A stretch of 6,431 nt of DNA from the NCBI GenBank assembly GCA_025929455.1, contig JAICMB010000198.1:1-6431 (forward strand), read 5' to 3'. A program made the position numbers and the translations under genes. The stretch is from Bryobacteraceae bacterium. Lineage in GTDB: Bacteria > Acidobacteriota > Terriglobia > Bryobacterales > Bryobacteraceae. Shown one piece after another: positions 1 through 6,431 of the stretch. Under the pieces are notes generated by a model, which was given only the letters and a program-made list of their open reading frames with translations, had not been told where the DNA came from and made no database searches. Every line of letters starts with the position of its first letter. The first letter of the stretch is position 1.

Positions 1-2548
1 ACGTGAGATTATCGCCATAGTTCTTTGCGAACGCGGCCTGGAGCGCGTTGTAGCGCTCGCTGCCGCCGTTGTCGTAGTACGTGATGTTGTTGAAGATCGG
101 AAAGAAGCGGCGCTGCGGGGTGAACGGCGTCGTGCTCGGGGGCGGTTCGTTCAGATTGCGCGTATACAACAGATTCACCGAGTGCGATCCGACATAAGAC
201 AGGCGCAGCGCGGCGCTGCCGATCTGCCTTTCGATCGTAAAATTCCATTGTTGCGTGTACGGCATCGTAATGTTGGGATTTACGCCGAACGCGTTCTGTG
301 TGGCGGTACGTCCTGACGGCAGAAACGGTGATGGAAAACTGAACAGCGGTGCACCGTTCGTGATGGCATTGTTATACGTCGTGCTGCCGGAAAACGGGCC
401 GCCGCCCAGCGACCGCGCCAGCGCTCCGTAAATGATGTTGCCGTAAATGCCGTACCCGCCGCGAACGACGGTTTTATCGTCATTGAACGGCTTGTAAGCG
501 AATCCTACGCGCGGGTAGAAGTTGTTCTTCGGAAACTGCACCAGCGCTCCATCCGGATATCCCGCCTGCTTGGCAGAAACGATCGGAATGTTCGTCGGAT
601 AGAAGGGATTGATATGACTCATTCCGGCGGTCGGCACCACCCAGGATCCGTTTGCCGAATCGAAGTTTGCAATGCTGCCGTAGCGGTCGTAATACGGTCC
701 CGATAGTTGCCATCGCAGACCGTAGTTCAGGGTCAGGTTCGTCGTGATCTTGAACTGGTCCTGCGCATACAGACTCCACATGGTTCCCCGCAGATATCGC
801 GGCGGATTTGGAATGCTGACCGACGTGCTCTGCGGAATCCCGAGCAGAAAGTCCGCGTAGCCGAATCCCGTATAAACACCCGTGAAGTCGTAGCGGCCGT
901 ACATATTGTTCGGGTAATTGTAGCCGCCGAGCTGATCGCGAATGGCATCGAATCCGAATCGTAATGCGTGACGGCCCTTGCTCCAGCTCAGGTTATCGGT
1001 GTACTCGAAATTGGTATCGAGCGTCAGCGCTTGTGAGTTCGGCTGATCGGTTGACGTCAAGCCGGTGATATAAAACGCCGGCACGTTGTGAATGCCCGAC
1101 GTGGTGATCCCCTGTATGCCCACCTGCTGCAAAATATCCGATCCCACCAACTCCGGAAAGTAGAAATTGCGCTGCCGTGTCATGCCCGCGCGAAATTCGT
1201 TGAGCAGCGTGGGCGAGAACAGATGCGTCCAGGATGCAACCGCGCTGCGGGAACTGCGAATCTGGTCGCGTTCCCCCACTGGCGGAAGCGTGTTCTCGCG
1301 CGCCGTGAGCGGTAGCTGCCGCATACTGAAGCGGCCATAAATACGGTCGCCGGCTTTGAAATTCTGATCCACGCGAATGCCGCCGTCGTTGAAGTGCGTG
1401 AAGCCTGTCTGTGCCGGAAACTGCCCCCGCCAGTTGCCCGATTGCAATCCGGCCGGCCCAAAATTCGGCTGCGGATAAAAGAAGTCCTGGATTTTCTGCG
1501 ACACCGGGCTGATGCGGTTCGCCGGAATCATGTTGCCGGCGAACGGCTGTTTGGTGAAGGGATCGACGATCTGCGTTGAAAGCGCGCTGAAGTCGCCGGT
1601 GCGCCACGCTGGAAGCGCGGTGTTGCCCGTCACAACGACATTCGCCGCTTCCCGCGAGCCTTCGTAATTTCCGAAAAAGAAGGTCTTGTCTTTGATGATG
1701 GGGCCGCCGAAGTAGCCGCCGAAATCGTGATACACGCGGAACGGAGTTGACGTCGCAAAAAAATCGCGCGCGTTCAGATGCCCGCTGTTGTAATCCCAAA
1801 AGGCACTGCCGTGATACGTGTTCGAGCCCGACTTTGTGACCACGGCGATGTTTGCAGGCGTCGCGAATTCAGCCGGCGTATCGGCGAGCTGGACGTTTAT
1901 CTCCTGCACGCCTTCGAGGCTCGGCTGCACCGGACCGGGACCGATAGGATACGCCATCACCGCGATGCCGTCCATGGTTGGCAGCACGCCGCTGATCTGG
2001 CGCACGCCCTGCACGTTGCTGATGCTGTTTCCGGGCATGCTGTTTACGCCGGGATTCATCAATACGAACGTGTAGATGCCCTGATCGCCCGCGTGCCGCG
2101 ATACCAGCGGCAGCTCCTGCAGATCGCGCGTCGTTTTTATGTTCGAGAGGTTGCTGGTTTCCGTAGAAATCTGTATCGCATCGGCGGCCACCTGCACCGA
2201 GGTTCCCGCGGAAGCGATCGCCAGGTGGACATCCGCGTTCAATACCTGATTGGCGCTGAGAATCAGACTGGCGCTTTCATACGCTGCGAAGCCGGGAGCG
2301 TTCACGCGCACACGATACGTACCCACGTTGAGGTTCGGCGCCGTAAAGATGCCGGCGCTGGAGGTGGTGAGCTCGCGCACGGAGCCTTGCAGCTCGTTTA
2401 CGACCAGAACCTTCGCCTGCGGCACCAGTGCGCCGCTGGGATCGGTGACGGTTCCCGTAATCGTACCCGTGGTAGTTTGCGCGAAAACGCTGGAGATTGC
2501 GGCCGAAAGTGCGAACGCGGCCATCGCGTTTACGAATATTCGGTTCAT
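1..2548 (-). CDS. Oar-like TonB-dependent receptor with carboxypeptidase-regulatory-like N-terminal domain (C-terminus cut by window edge)
   Basis: Outer-membrane active transporter, expected to import a large substrate such as an oligosaccharide using TonB energy. I read 849 codons from the ATG at 2548 to the left edge without a stop. Residues 1-23 are a Sec signal peptide with cleavage expected at VFA|QT. Residues 28 to about 110 form a carboxypeptidase-regulatory-like/Cna-B-type beta sandwich (GTITGTVTDPSGALVP, later GTYRVRV and APGF). A plug-like domain follows, with EINVQ at 216-220 and SGSNTYHGSAF at 240-250. The remainder is beta-barrel, with the phrase YAQD at 594 followed closely by LTLNYGLRW, both typical of acidobacterial receptors. 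Relatives usually have about 1,000-1,200 residues, so a few hundred C-terminal residues are probably outside the window. I saw no obvious TonB box. The start is supported by GGGAGG six bases upstream. It is transcribed divergently from the two glycoside-hydrolase-like genes, which suggests glycan uptake, but the substrate is unknown. The family assignment is firm; the substrate role is inference. Confidence 0.93.
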   Translation of the reverse strand, partial: MNRIFVNAMAAFALSAAISSVFAQTTTGTITGTVTDPSGALVPQAKVLVVNELQGSVRELTTSSAGIFTAPNLNVGTYRVRVNAPGFAAYESASLILSANQVLNADVHLAIASAGTSVQVAADAIQISTETSNLSNIKTTRDLQELPLVSRHAGDQGIYTFVLMNPGVNSMPGNSISNVQGVRQISGVLPTMDGIAVMAYPIGPGPVQPSLEGVQEINVQLADTPAEFATPANIAVVTKSGSNTYHGSAFWDYNSGHLNARDFFATSTPFRVYHDFGGYFGGPIIKDKTFFFGNYEGSREAANVVVTGNTALPAWRTGDFSALSTQIVDPFTKQPFAGNMIPANRISPVSQKIQDFFYPQPNFGPAGLQSGNWRGQFPAQTGFTHFNDGGIRVDQNFKAGDRIYGRFSMRQLPLTARENTLPPVGERDQIRSSRSAVASWTHLFSPTLLNEFRAGMTRQRNFYFPELVGSDILQQVGIQGITTSGIHNVPAFYITGLTSTDQPNSQALTLDTNFEYTDNLSWSKGRHALRFGFDAIRDQLGGYNYPNNMYGRYDFTGVYTGFGYADFLLGIPQSTSVSIPNPPRYLRGTMWSLYAQDQFKITTNLTLNYGLRWQLSGPYYDRYGSIANFDSANGSWVVPTAGMSHINPFYPTNIPIVSAKQAGYPDGALVQFPKNNFYPRVGFAYKPFNDDKTVVRGGYGIYGNIIYGALARSLGGGPFSGSTTYNNAITNGAPLFSFPSPFLPSGRTATQNAFGVNPNITMPYTQQWNFTIERQIGSAALRLSYVGSHSVNLLYTRNLNEPPPSTTPFTPQRRFFPIFNNITYYDNGGSERYNALQAAFAKNYGDNLT

Positions 2549-2554
2549 TTAAGG

Positions 2555-2560
2555 CCTCCC
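2555..2560 (-). promoter_or_regulatory. Ribosome binding site of the TonB-dependent receptor
   Basis: Read on the minus strand this is GGGAGG followed by a six-base spacer CCTTAA and then ATG at 2548. It is a good Shine-Dalgarno match at normal distance and fixes the receptor start, which also begins a well-formed signal peptide. Confidence 0.8.
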
Positions 2561-2567
2561 ATTCTCG

Positions 2568-2595
2568 CTGACCAAGCGATTCCGCCGATTATAAC
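2568..2595 (+). promoter_or_regulatory. Candidate sigma70-type promoter of the glycoside hydrolase pair
   Basis: CTGACC at 2568-2573 (four of six matches to TTGACA) is followed after 16 bases by TATAAC at 2590-2595 (five of six matches to TATAAT). The predicted transcription start is near 2602. If this is right, the GTG at 2596 lies outside the transcript and cannot start the downstream gene, which favours a start at 2647 or 2680. This is a motif reading only. Confidence 0.4.
2588..2593 (-). promoter_or_regulatory. Candidate -10 element of the receptor promoter (TATAAT)
   Basis: The minus strand reads GTTATAATC, giving a perfect TATAAT. Transcription would start near 2581, leaving a leader of about 33 bases that includes the receptor Shine-Dalgarno. 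I could not find a convincing -35 hexamer 16-18 bases upstream (AAACGA or GAAACG at best), so the promoter may need an activator or an alternative sigma factor. The element overlaps the plus-strand -10 described separately. Confidence 0.45.
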
Positions 2596-2646
2596 GTGAT
2601 CGCCGCGCCTTCGTTTCTTACGCGTTCAGTTGCGCCGGACGCCGCG

Positions 2647-4758
2647 GTGAGTCAAGCTAGTCTCTTTTGGAGGTGCCCCATCGAACGGCGGCGATTTCTG
2701 GAACTCTTGCCCGCAGGCGCTCTTGCGGCTCAAACAGCGCTTGCCAGTGCTGCGCCGCAACAACCGCTGCCACGGGCGCATTGGCTCGACAACGGGTTGA
2801 TCGACGCGGGCGGCTCGCATGAGCCTTATATATTCGTGGTGCGCCGCGGCGGGCAGCGACTCGATGCACGCCGGCAATACGAACGCGCGCAGAACGAAGA
2901 AACCGTACGCGCGCTGCACCAGCAAGGCATCGAGGTGTTCCACACGCACCTGTATAAAGGGTTCGGCATGGCCGCCGAGATGCCCGAAATGCAGGATAGT
3001 ATCCGCGCCGCGGCGTTCGCGCACAGCCTGGGAATGAAGGTGGATACCTACATTCAATGGAACACCTTGATGTACGAAACCTTCTTCGCCGAGGAGCCGC
3101 GCGCGAAAAACTGGGTGCAGCGGGATTCACTTGGGCGTCCGATCATGCTGACGTACGGCTTTCAGCAGTCATACCGGTACCGCCCATGTTTCAGCAATCA
3201 GGAATATCTGGACTACCTCAAACGCATCGTGCGCTTCGCGGTCGAGCAAGTAAAAACCGACTTCATCCATTTCGATAATTTCGATCTCAACGCCGAGCCC
3301 GATTCCTGCCACTGCCCGCAATGCGTGCAGGGCTTCCGCAGGCAGTTGCGAACCAAGTACAGCGACGCGCAACGCCAGGAGCGCTTCGGATTTTCAAATG
3401 TCGAGTACGTAAATCCGCCGGAATGGAACGCGCAGAACCCGCCGGCGAAGATGCAGATCATTTTCGACCCTGCGTTCCAGGAGTGGATCGATTTCCGTTG
3501 CGAGTCCATGGCGAAAGCGCTGCACCAGGTCGCCTCGTACGCGAAATCGCTCAATCCCGAGGTGGCTATCGAAATAAATCCCCACGGGATTACGGGTGGA
3601 AATCGCGCGTGGGAAGCGGGGATTGACCACGCGCGCCTGCTGCGCTCGACGGAGGTGTTCTGGACCGAGGAGCCAAACTTGCCCGGTTTAGAGAGCGACG
3701 GGCGCCTCGTTTCAAAGATCCGCAGCTACAAGCTCGCGCGTGCGTTCAACAACATCCTGCTTACCTACATCACCGCCGATGAGGTCGCCATGGCGGAATG
3801 CCTGGCATTCAATCAGACCATCGGTTTTGCCGGCAATGCTCCGTTATCCCCGGCGATGACTCGTTATGTCGCGTTCTATCGCGCCAATCGCGACCTCTAT
3901 CATCAAACGAAAGATGCCGCGGAAGTCGCGCTGCTGCGTTCCTATCCATCGATCACGTACAATCAACCGCGCTGCCAGCTTAGCGCCATTCTCGCCGAGC
4001 AGGCCCTTATACAAGCGCGCGTCCCATTCCGGCTTATTTTCGACGACGACCTCGCGGATTTGAGCCGCTATCGTGCGGTGATCTTGCCGGATTCGGAGTG
4101 TTTGTCGGACGCCCAGTTGCAATCCATCCGAAACTTCGTCGAGCGCGGCGGCGGCTTGGTGGTCGTGGGGTCGAGCGGCTGGTACGACGAATGGCGGCGA
4201 TTGCGCGTGCAGCCCGGCCTCGCAGGTCTGGTTGACGATCAGCCGGCTCCTCGCGCGTATGAGGAACACGTGCAGCATCACGTGGCGCATGGCGAACCGC
4301 GCCGCAAAGAGGCCGGCCGCGGGCGCGTGTTTTATCTGCCGGCGCTGGAGTTCGATGGACCGCGGCCTGAGTTTGGTCCATACTTCAAAGTCGACAACCG
4401 TTTCTGGAAAAATCCCGCGAACGCGAGCGTGTTTCTGGACGGCTTGGCGTGGGCCGTCGGGCGCGAACCGCTGCTGACAGTGGACGCTCCCAATTACCTG
4501 ATCGCGAATGTGGTGGAACAGCCGGAGAAGCGGCGAATGGCGATTCACCTGGTCAATTACAACCCACGCGGCGCCGAGCTAAAGAACGTTGCCGTAAGTT
4601 GCCGCGCTCCCGACGGCTCGCGGATCGAGTCGTGCCGCCTTTATGCGCCGGAGCAATCCGCCCCCGTCGATCTGACGCTGCAGACGCGATCTGGCGCGGC
4701 GTCGTTCCGTATTCCGCAAATCAGTACGTACGCCATCATCTCGGTGCAACTTACATGA
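2647..4758 (+). CDS. Tat-exported GH42/GHL6-like putative glycoside hydrolase with intact zinc-type cysteine set
   Basis: Putative carbohydrate-active enzyme acting outside the cytoplasm; substrate unknown. I annotate the GTG at 2647 (703 residues). GTG 2596 lies at or before the predicted transcription start, and ATC 2680 (692 residues) has the best Shine-Dalgarno. Residues 14-18 are RRRFL, a twin-arginine motif, followed by an Ala-rich stretch and possible cleavage near ALA|S or ASA|A. A TIM-barrel-like domain spans about 60-415. It contains THLYKGFG, RYRPC, HFDNF, a C-x-C-x2-C motif, EINPHG and FWTEEPN. Cys181, Cys221, Cys223 and Cys226 match the spacing of the GH42 zinc site. Candidate catalytic acids are Asp210, Glu309 and Glu341/Glu342; the usual GH42 'NE' acid/base Glu is Phe212. 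Residues about 424-520 are a glutamine-amidotransferase-like domain (VILPDSE, then ERGGGLVVVG) as in GH42 trimerisation domains. A beta-rich C-terminal domain contains HLVNYN. The gene overlaps its paralog downstream by four bases. Fold class is fairly sure; enzymatic activity is inferred. Confidence 0.85.
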   Translation: MSQASLFWRCPIERRRFLELLPAGALAAQTALASAAPQQPLPRAHWLDNGLIDAGGSHEPYIFVVRRGGQRLDARRQYERAQNEETVRALHQQGIEVFHTHLYKGFGMAAEMPEMQDSIRAAAFAHSLGMKVDTYIQWNTLMYETFFAEEPRAKNWVQRDSLGRPIMLTYGFQQSYRYRPCFSNQEYLDYLKRIVRFAVEQVKTDFIHFDNFDLNAEPDSCHCPQCVQGFRRQLRTKYSDAQRQERFGFSNVEYVNPPEWNAQNPPAKMQIIFDPAFQEWIDFRCESMAKALHQVASYAKSLNPEVAIEINPHGITGGNRAWEAGIDHARLLRSTEVFWTEEPNLPGLESDGRLVSKIRSYKLARAFNNILLTYITADEVAMAECLAFNQTIGFAGNAPLSPAMTRYVAFYRANRDLYHQTKDAAEVALLRSYPSITYNQPRCQLSAILAEQALIQARVPFRLIFDDDLADLSRYRAVILPDSECLSDAQLQSIRNFVERGGGLVVVGSSGWYDEWRRLRVQPGLAGLVDDQPAPRAYEEHVQHHVAHGEPRRKEAGRGRVFYLPALEFDGPRPEFGPYFKVDNRFWKNPANASVFLDGLAWAVGREPLLTVDAPNYLIANVVEQPEKRRMAIHLVNYNPRGAELKNVAVSCRAPDGSRIESCRLYAPEQSAPVDLTLQTRSGAASFRIPQISTYAIISVQLT
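2669..2675 (+). promoter_or_regulatory. Strong Shine-Dalgarno (GGAGGTG) placed before an in-frame ATC
   Basis: GGAGGTG matches the anti-Shine-Dalgarno over seven bases. It sits at ideal distance (six bases after GGAGG) before the codon ATC at 2680-2682, which is immediately followed by the Tat motif ERRRFL. No ATG, GTG or TTG lies in frame at that spot. The arrangement suggests either ATC initiation or that the original start was ATG at 2680 and base 2682 is changed or miscalled. Confidence 0.5.
4755..4758 (+). other. ATGA stop/start overlap coupling the two paralogs
   Basis: The downstream ATG (4755-4757) overlaps the upstream TGA (4756-4758). No Shine-Dalgarno is evident in the preceding 20 bases. 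This is the usual arrangement for reinitiation by terminating ribosomes, so the second protein is probably made in a fixed ratio to the first. Confidence 0.8.
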
Positions 4759-6431
4759 ATTTCAAAATTCGCTTCGTAATCGCGGCCGTCGCGCTCGCTA
4801 CGGCAGCGTACGGGCAAATCGGCAACGCGACCTGGTCCACCACGGTTCCCCAGAACTTCGACGAGCCGGCCTGGTGGGATCAGGGTGTCGTGTTCGTGGG
4901 CAACTGGGAGCCGTTGGCTTTCCAGCTCCGGCACGGCGGAAACCTGCCGGTCGATATTGAAGATCGCTACCGGCGCGAACACACGGAAGAGACTGTCCTC
5001 AAGTTGAAAGAAGCCGGAGTGAATCTCATCATCACTCACTTCTACAAAATGGGTCTTCCGCACGACGACGTGGAAGGCGCGAAGAGACTCGCCGAGCTAT
5101 GCCACAAGCACGGTATGAAAATTGGGACCTATATCGGCGGCACGATGTTCGCCGAAACGCTGCTGCGTGAGGTGCCGGAGTCCAAGCAGTGGGTTCGATA
5201 CGATGAACACGGCGACCCCGTCCGCTACGGCGAGCAAACCTATCGCTACCGCCCCGATTTCAACAACCCCGGCTATGTCGATTACATGAAGCGTATCATC
5301 CGTGTGGCGGTGCAGGAGGTGCACACGGACCTCATCCACTTCGATAATCACGCGCTGATTGCGCCGCCTTGGACCGGCAACACGCCCGAGATCAACCGCC
5401 GGTTTCGCGAGTTCCTGAAACGAAAGTACACGCCGGAACAACTGCAAGAGCGCTTCGGATTCTCAGACATATCCGCCGTGACGGTGCCATCGTGGCAGGG
5501 CATCGCACGCCCGTCTGCGATATCCCCCATCGGCGACCCGCTGATCGAAGAGTGGATCGATTTCCGCTGTCAGGACTTCGCGGAATATTACGGCAAGCTG
5601 GCCGAGTACATTCGCCAACTGAATCCGAACGTTGTCGTCGAATTGAATCCGCACGGTATCTACGGTACAAATCGCGCGTTCCTCAACGGCATCGATCACG
5701 CGCGCCTGCTGCCACACGGATCCGTGTTTTGGAGTGAGGAGCCGAACGAGGCGCACGTGGACGCGCAGGGCGATCTGGTTTCGAAGATTCGATCCCTCAA
5801 GCTGGCCCGCAGCCTGAATGAGACCCTCTTCATTTACACCGGCTCGCAACGAGGGTCTTACCGTGTATTGATGGCCGAATCGATGGCGTTCAATCGCAAC
5901 TGTCTGGGTGACATTGGAGATCCGCTTACGGCGTACGAGATTCCGGACGAGGAGCGGAGCTACATCCGGTTCTATCATGATCAGAACCGCCACTTCGCGG
6001 CGACCCACGACGTTGCGGATCTGGCTGTGCTGCGTTCGTTCCCGTCGATGTCCTATAACAGTCTTGGGCCGCAGCTTGAAACTACGCTCGCCGAACAGAC
6101 ACTGATTCAATATAAGGTTCCGTTCACGTACGTTTTCGATCAAGATTTGCACAATCTGTCGCGTTTCAAGGCAGTGATTTTGGCCGATCAGGAATCGCTT
6201 TCGGACAATGCCATCGCGGCGGTGCGCGAGTATGTGAAGAACGGCGGCGCGGTGCTCGCGACGGGCAACACGTCGCTCTACAACGATTGGCGCCGGCGGC
6301 GCGCTGACTTCGGCTTGTCGGACGTGCTCGATGTGCATTACCGCCAAGGACAACTGCCGGAGGCTCACCGCAACGATTTCGGCCGCGGTCGTGCCGCGTA
6401 TCTGCCCGCCGTGGAGAGCGTAGACCATATC
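4755..6431 (+). CDS. Sec-exported GH42/GHL6-like paralog lacking the zinc cysteines (C-terminus cut by window edge)
   Basis: Second member of a tandem pair and probably also an extracytoplasmic carbohydrate-active protein. The frame is open for 559 codons to the right edge; by comparison with the upstream paralog about 130 residues are missing. The N-terminus MNFKIRF plus an Ala-rich segment is a Sec signal with likely cleavage at AYG|Q near residue 20. A TIM-barrel-like domain covers about 40-400, with THFYKMG, TYRYRPDF, HFDNH (Asp197), VELNPHG (Glu296) and FWSEEPN (Glu328/Glu329). Residues about 421-512 are the glutamine-amidotransferase-like domain (AVILADQE, then VKNGGAVLATG). In the block from DPLIEEW to HARLL, 34 of 59 residues equal the paralog by my count. 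Unlike the paralog it has Asp168 where a zinc Cys would be, and WTGNTPEI in place of the C-x-C-x2-C segment. Candidate catalytic Glu residues are kept, so it need not be inactive. It could instead have another specificity or a binding role. Confidence 0.88.
   Translation, partial: MNFKIRFVIAAVALATAAYGQIGNATWSTTVPQNFDEPAWWDQGVVFVGNWEPLAFQLRHGGNLPVDIEDRYRREHTEETVLKLKEAGVNLIITHFYKMGLPHDDVEGAKRLAELCHKHGMKIGTYIGGTMFAETLLREVPESKQWVRYDEHGDPVRYGEQTYRYRPDFNNPGYVDYMKRIIRVAVQEVHTDLIHFDNHALIAPPWTGNTPEINRRFREFLKRKYTPEQLQERFGFSDISAVTVPSWQGIARPSAISPIGDPLIEEWIDFRCQDFAEYYGKLAEYIRQLNPNVVVELNPHGIYGTNRAFLNGIDHARLLPHGSVFWSEEPNEAHVDAQGDLVSKIRSLKLARSLNETLFIYTGSQRGSYRVLMAESMAFNRNCLGDIGDPLTAYEIPDEERSYIRFYHDQNRHFAATHDVADLAVLRSFPSMSYNSLGPQLETTLAEQTLIQYKVPFTYVFDQDLHNLSRFKAVILADQESLSDNAIAAVREYVKNGGAVLATGNTSLYNDWRRRRADFGLSDVLDVHYRQGQLPEAHRNDFGRGRAAYLPAVESVDHI

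Noticed and set aside
993..1799. Minus-strand open frame of 268 codons inside the receptor gene
   Set aside because: It is another frame of the same strand as the receptor; the overlapping receptor frame contains the family motifs and has no stop.
2596..2598. GTG as start of the first hydrolase (720 residues)
   Set aside because: It has no Shine-Dalgarno, lies immediately after the predicted -10 and so outside the expected transcript, and would place about 30 non-conserved residues before the Tat motif. It remains possible if the promoter call is wrong.
1778..2599. Plus-strand open frame of 273 codons
   Set aside because: It lies exactly antisense, in codon register, to the receptor gene, which has a signal peptide and clear domain motifs. 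The translated product is Arg/His-rich and matches no family I know.
2576..2603. Inverted repeat GCGAT-N18-ATCGC flanking the shared -10, as a possible operator
   Set aside because: Five-base arms at this spacing are expected by chance in GC-rich DNA, and the repeat is not exactly centred on the TTATAA core. No regulator gene is in the window.
2549..2679. Small RNA, riboswitch or terminator in the divergent intergenic region
   Set aside because: No stable GC-rich hairpin followed by a T-run and no recognisable riboswitch core was seen; promoter elements and ribosome binding sites account for the readable signals.
3844..4548. Minus-strand open frame of 234 codons
   Set aside because: It is antisense to the amidotransferase-like domain of the first hydrolase, with Arg/His/Ala-rich composition and no recognisable domain.
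5463..6428. Minus-strand open frame of 321 codons
   Set aside because: It is the codon-register complement of the second hydrolase paralog and has no ribosome binding site or family motif. GC-rich coding DNA commonly leaves such frames open.

Overview
The window looks like a piece of an Acidobacteriota genome, probably from the Solibacter/Bryobacter side of the phylum. This is inferred from three things: a GC-rich base composition, an Oar-type TonB-dependent receptor with an N-terminal carboxypeptidase-regulatory-like domain and the barrel phrases YAQD and LTLNYGLRW, and Tat signals of the RRRFLELLPAGALAA type. No RNA gene, mobile element, CRISPR array or recent-transfer signature was seen.

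Layout. Positions 1-2548 (minus strand) are one uninterrupted reading frame of 849 codons. It encodes the N-terminal and central parts of a large outer-membrane TonB-dependent receptor, and its C-terminus lies beyond the left edge. Positions 2549-2679 form a compact divergent control region with a shared, nearly palindromic -10 element (TTATAA core) that could serve both directions. On the plus strand two paralogous secreted proteins follow. The first, complete one (start uncertain, ending at 4758) is Tat-exported. The second (4755 to the right edge, truncated) has a Sec signal. They overlap by four bases (ATGA), so they are co-transcribed and probably translationally coupled.

Function. Both plus-strand proteins have the architecture of GH42-like or 'hypothetical glycosyl hydrolase' (GHL6-like) proteins: a TIM-barrel-like domain, a glutamine-amidotransferase-like trimerisation domain, and (visible in the first) a C-terminal beta domain. 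They are best read as exported carbohydrate-active enzymes of unknown substrate. Next to a divergently transcribed TonB receptor, and with no SusD-like gene in view, the locus resembles a minimal SusD-less glycan utilisation locus: the enzymes would cut or recognise a glycan outside the cytoplasm and the receptor would import product. This coupling is inferred from gene order only.

The most interesting points are these. The two paralogs differ at all four cysteines that match the GH42 zinc site (kept in the first, lost in the second), and they also differ in export route (Tat versus Sec). The usual GH42 acid/base Glu is absent from both. The first gene has a near-perfect Shine-Dalgarno placed in front of an ATC codon rather than a standard start codon.
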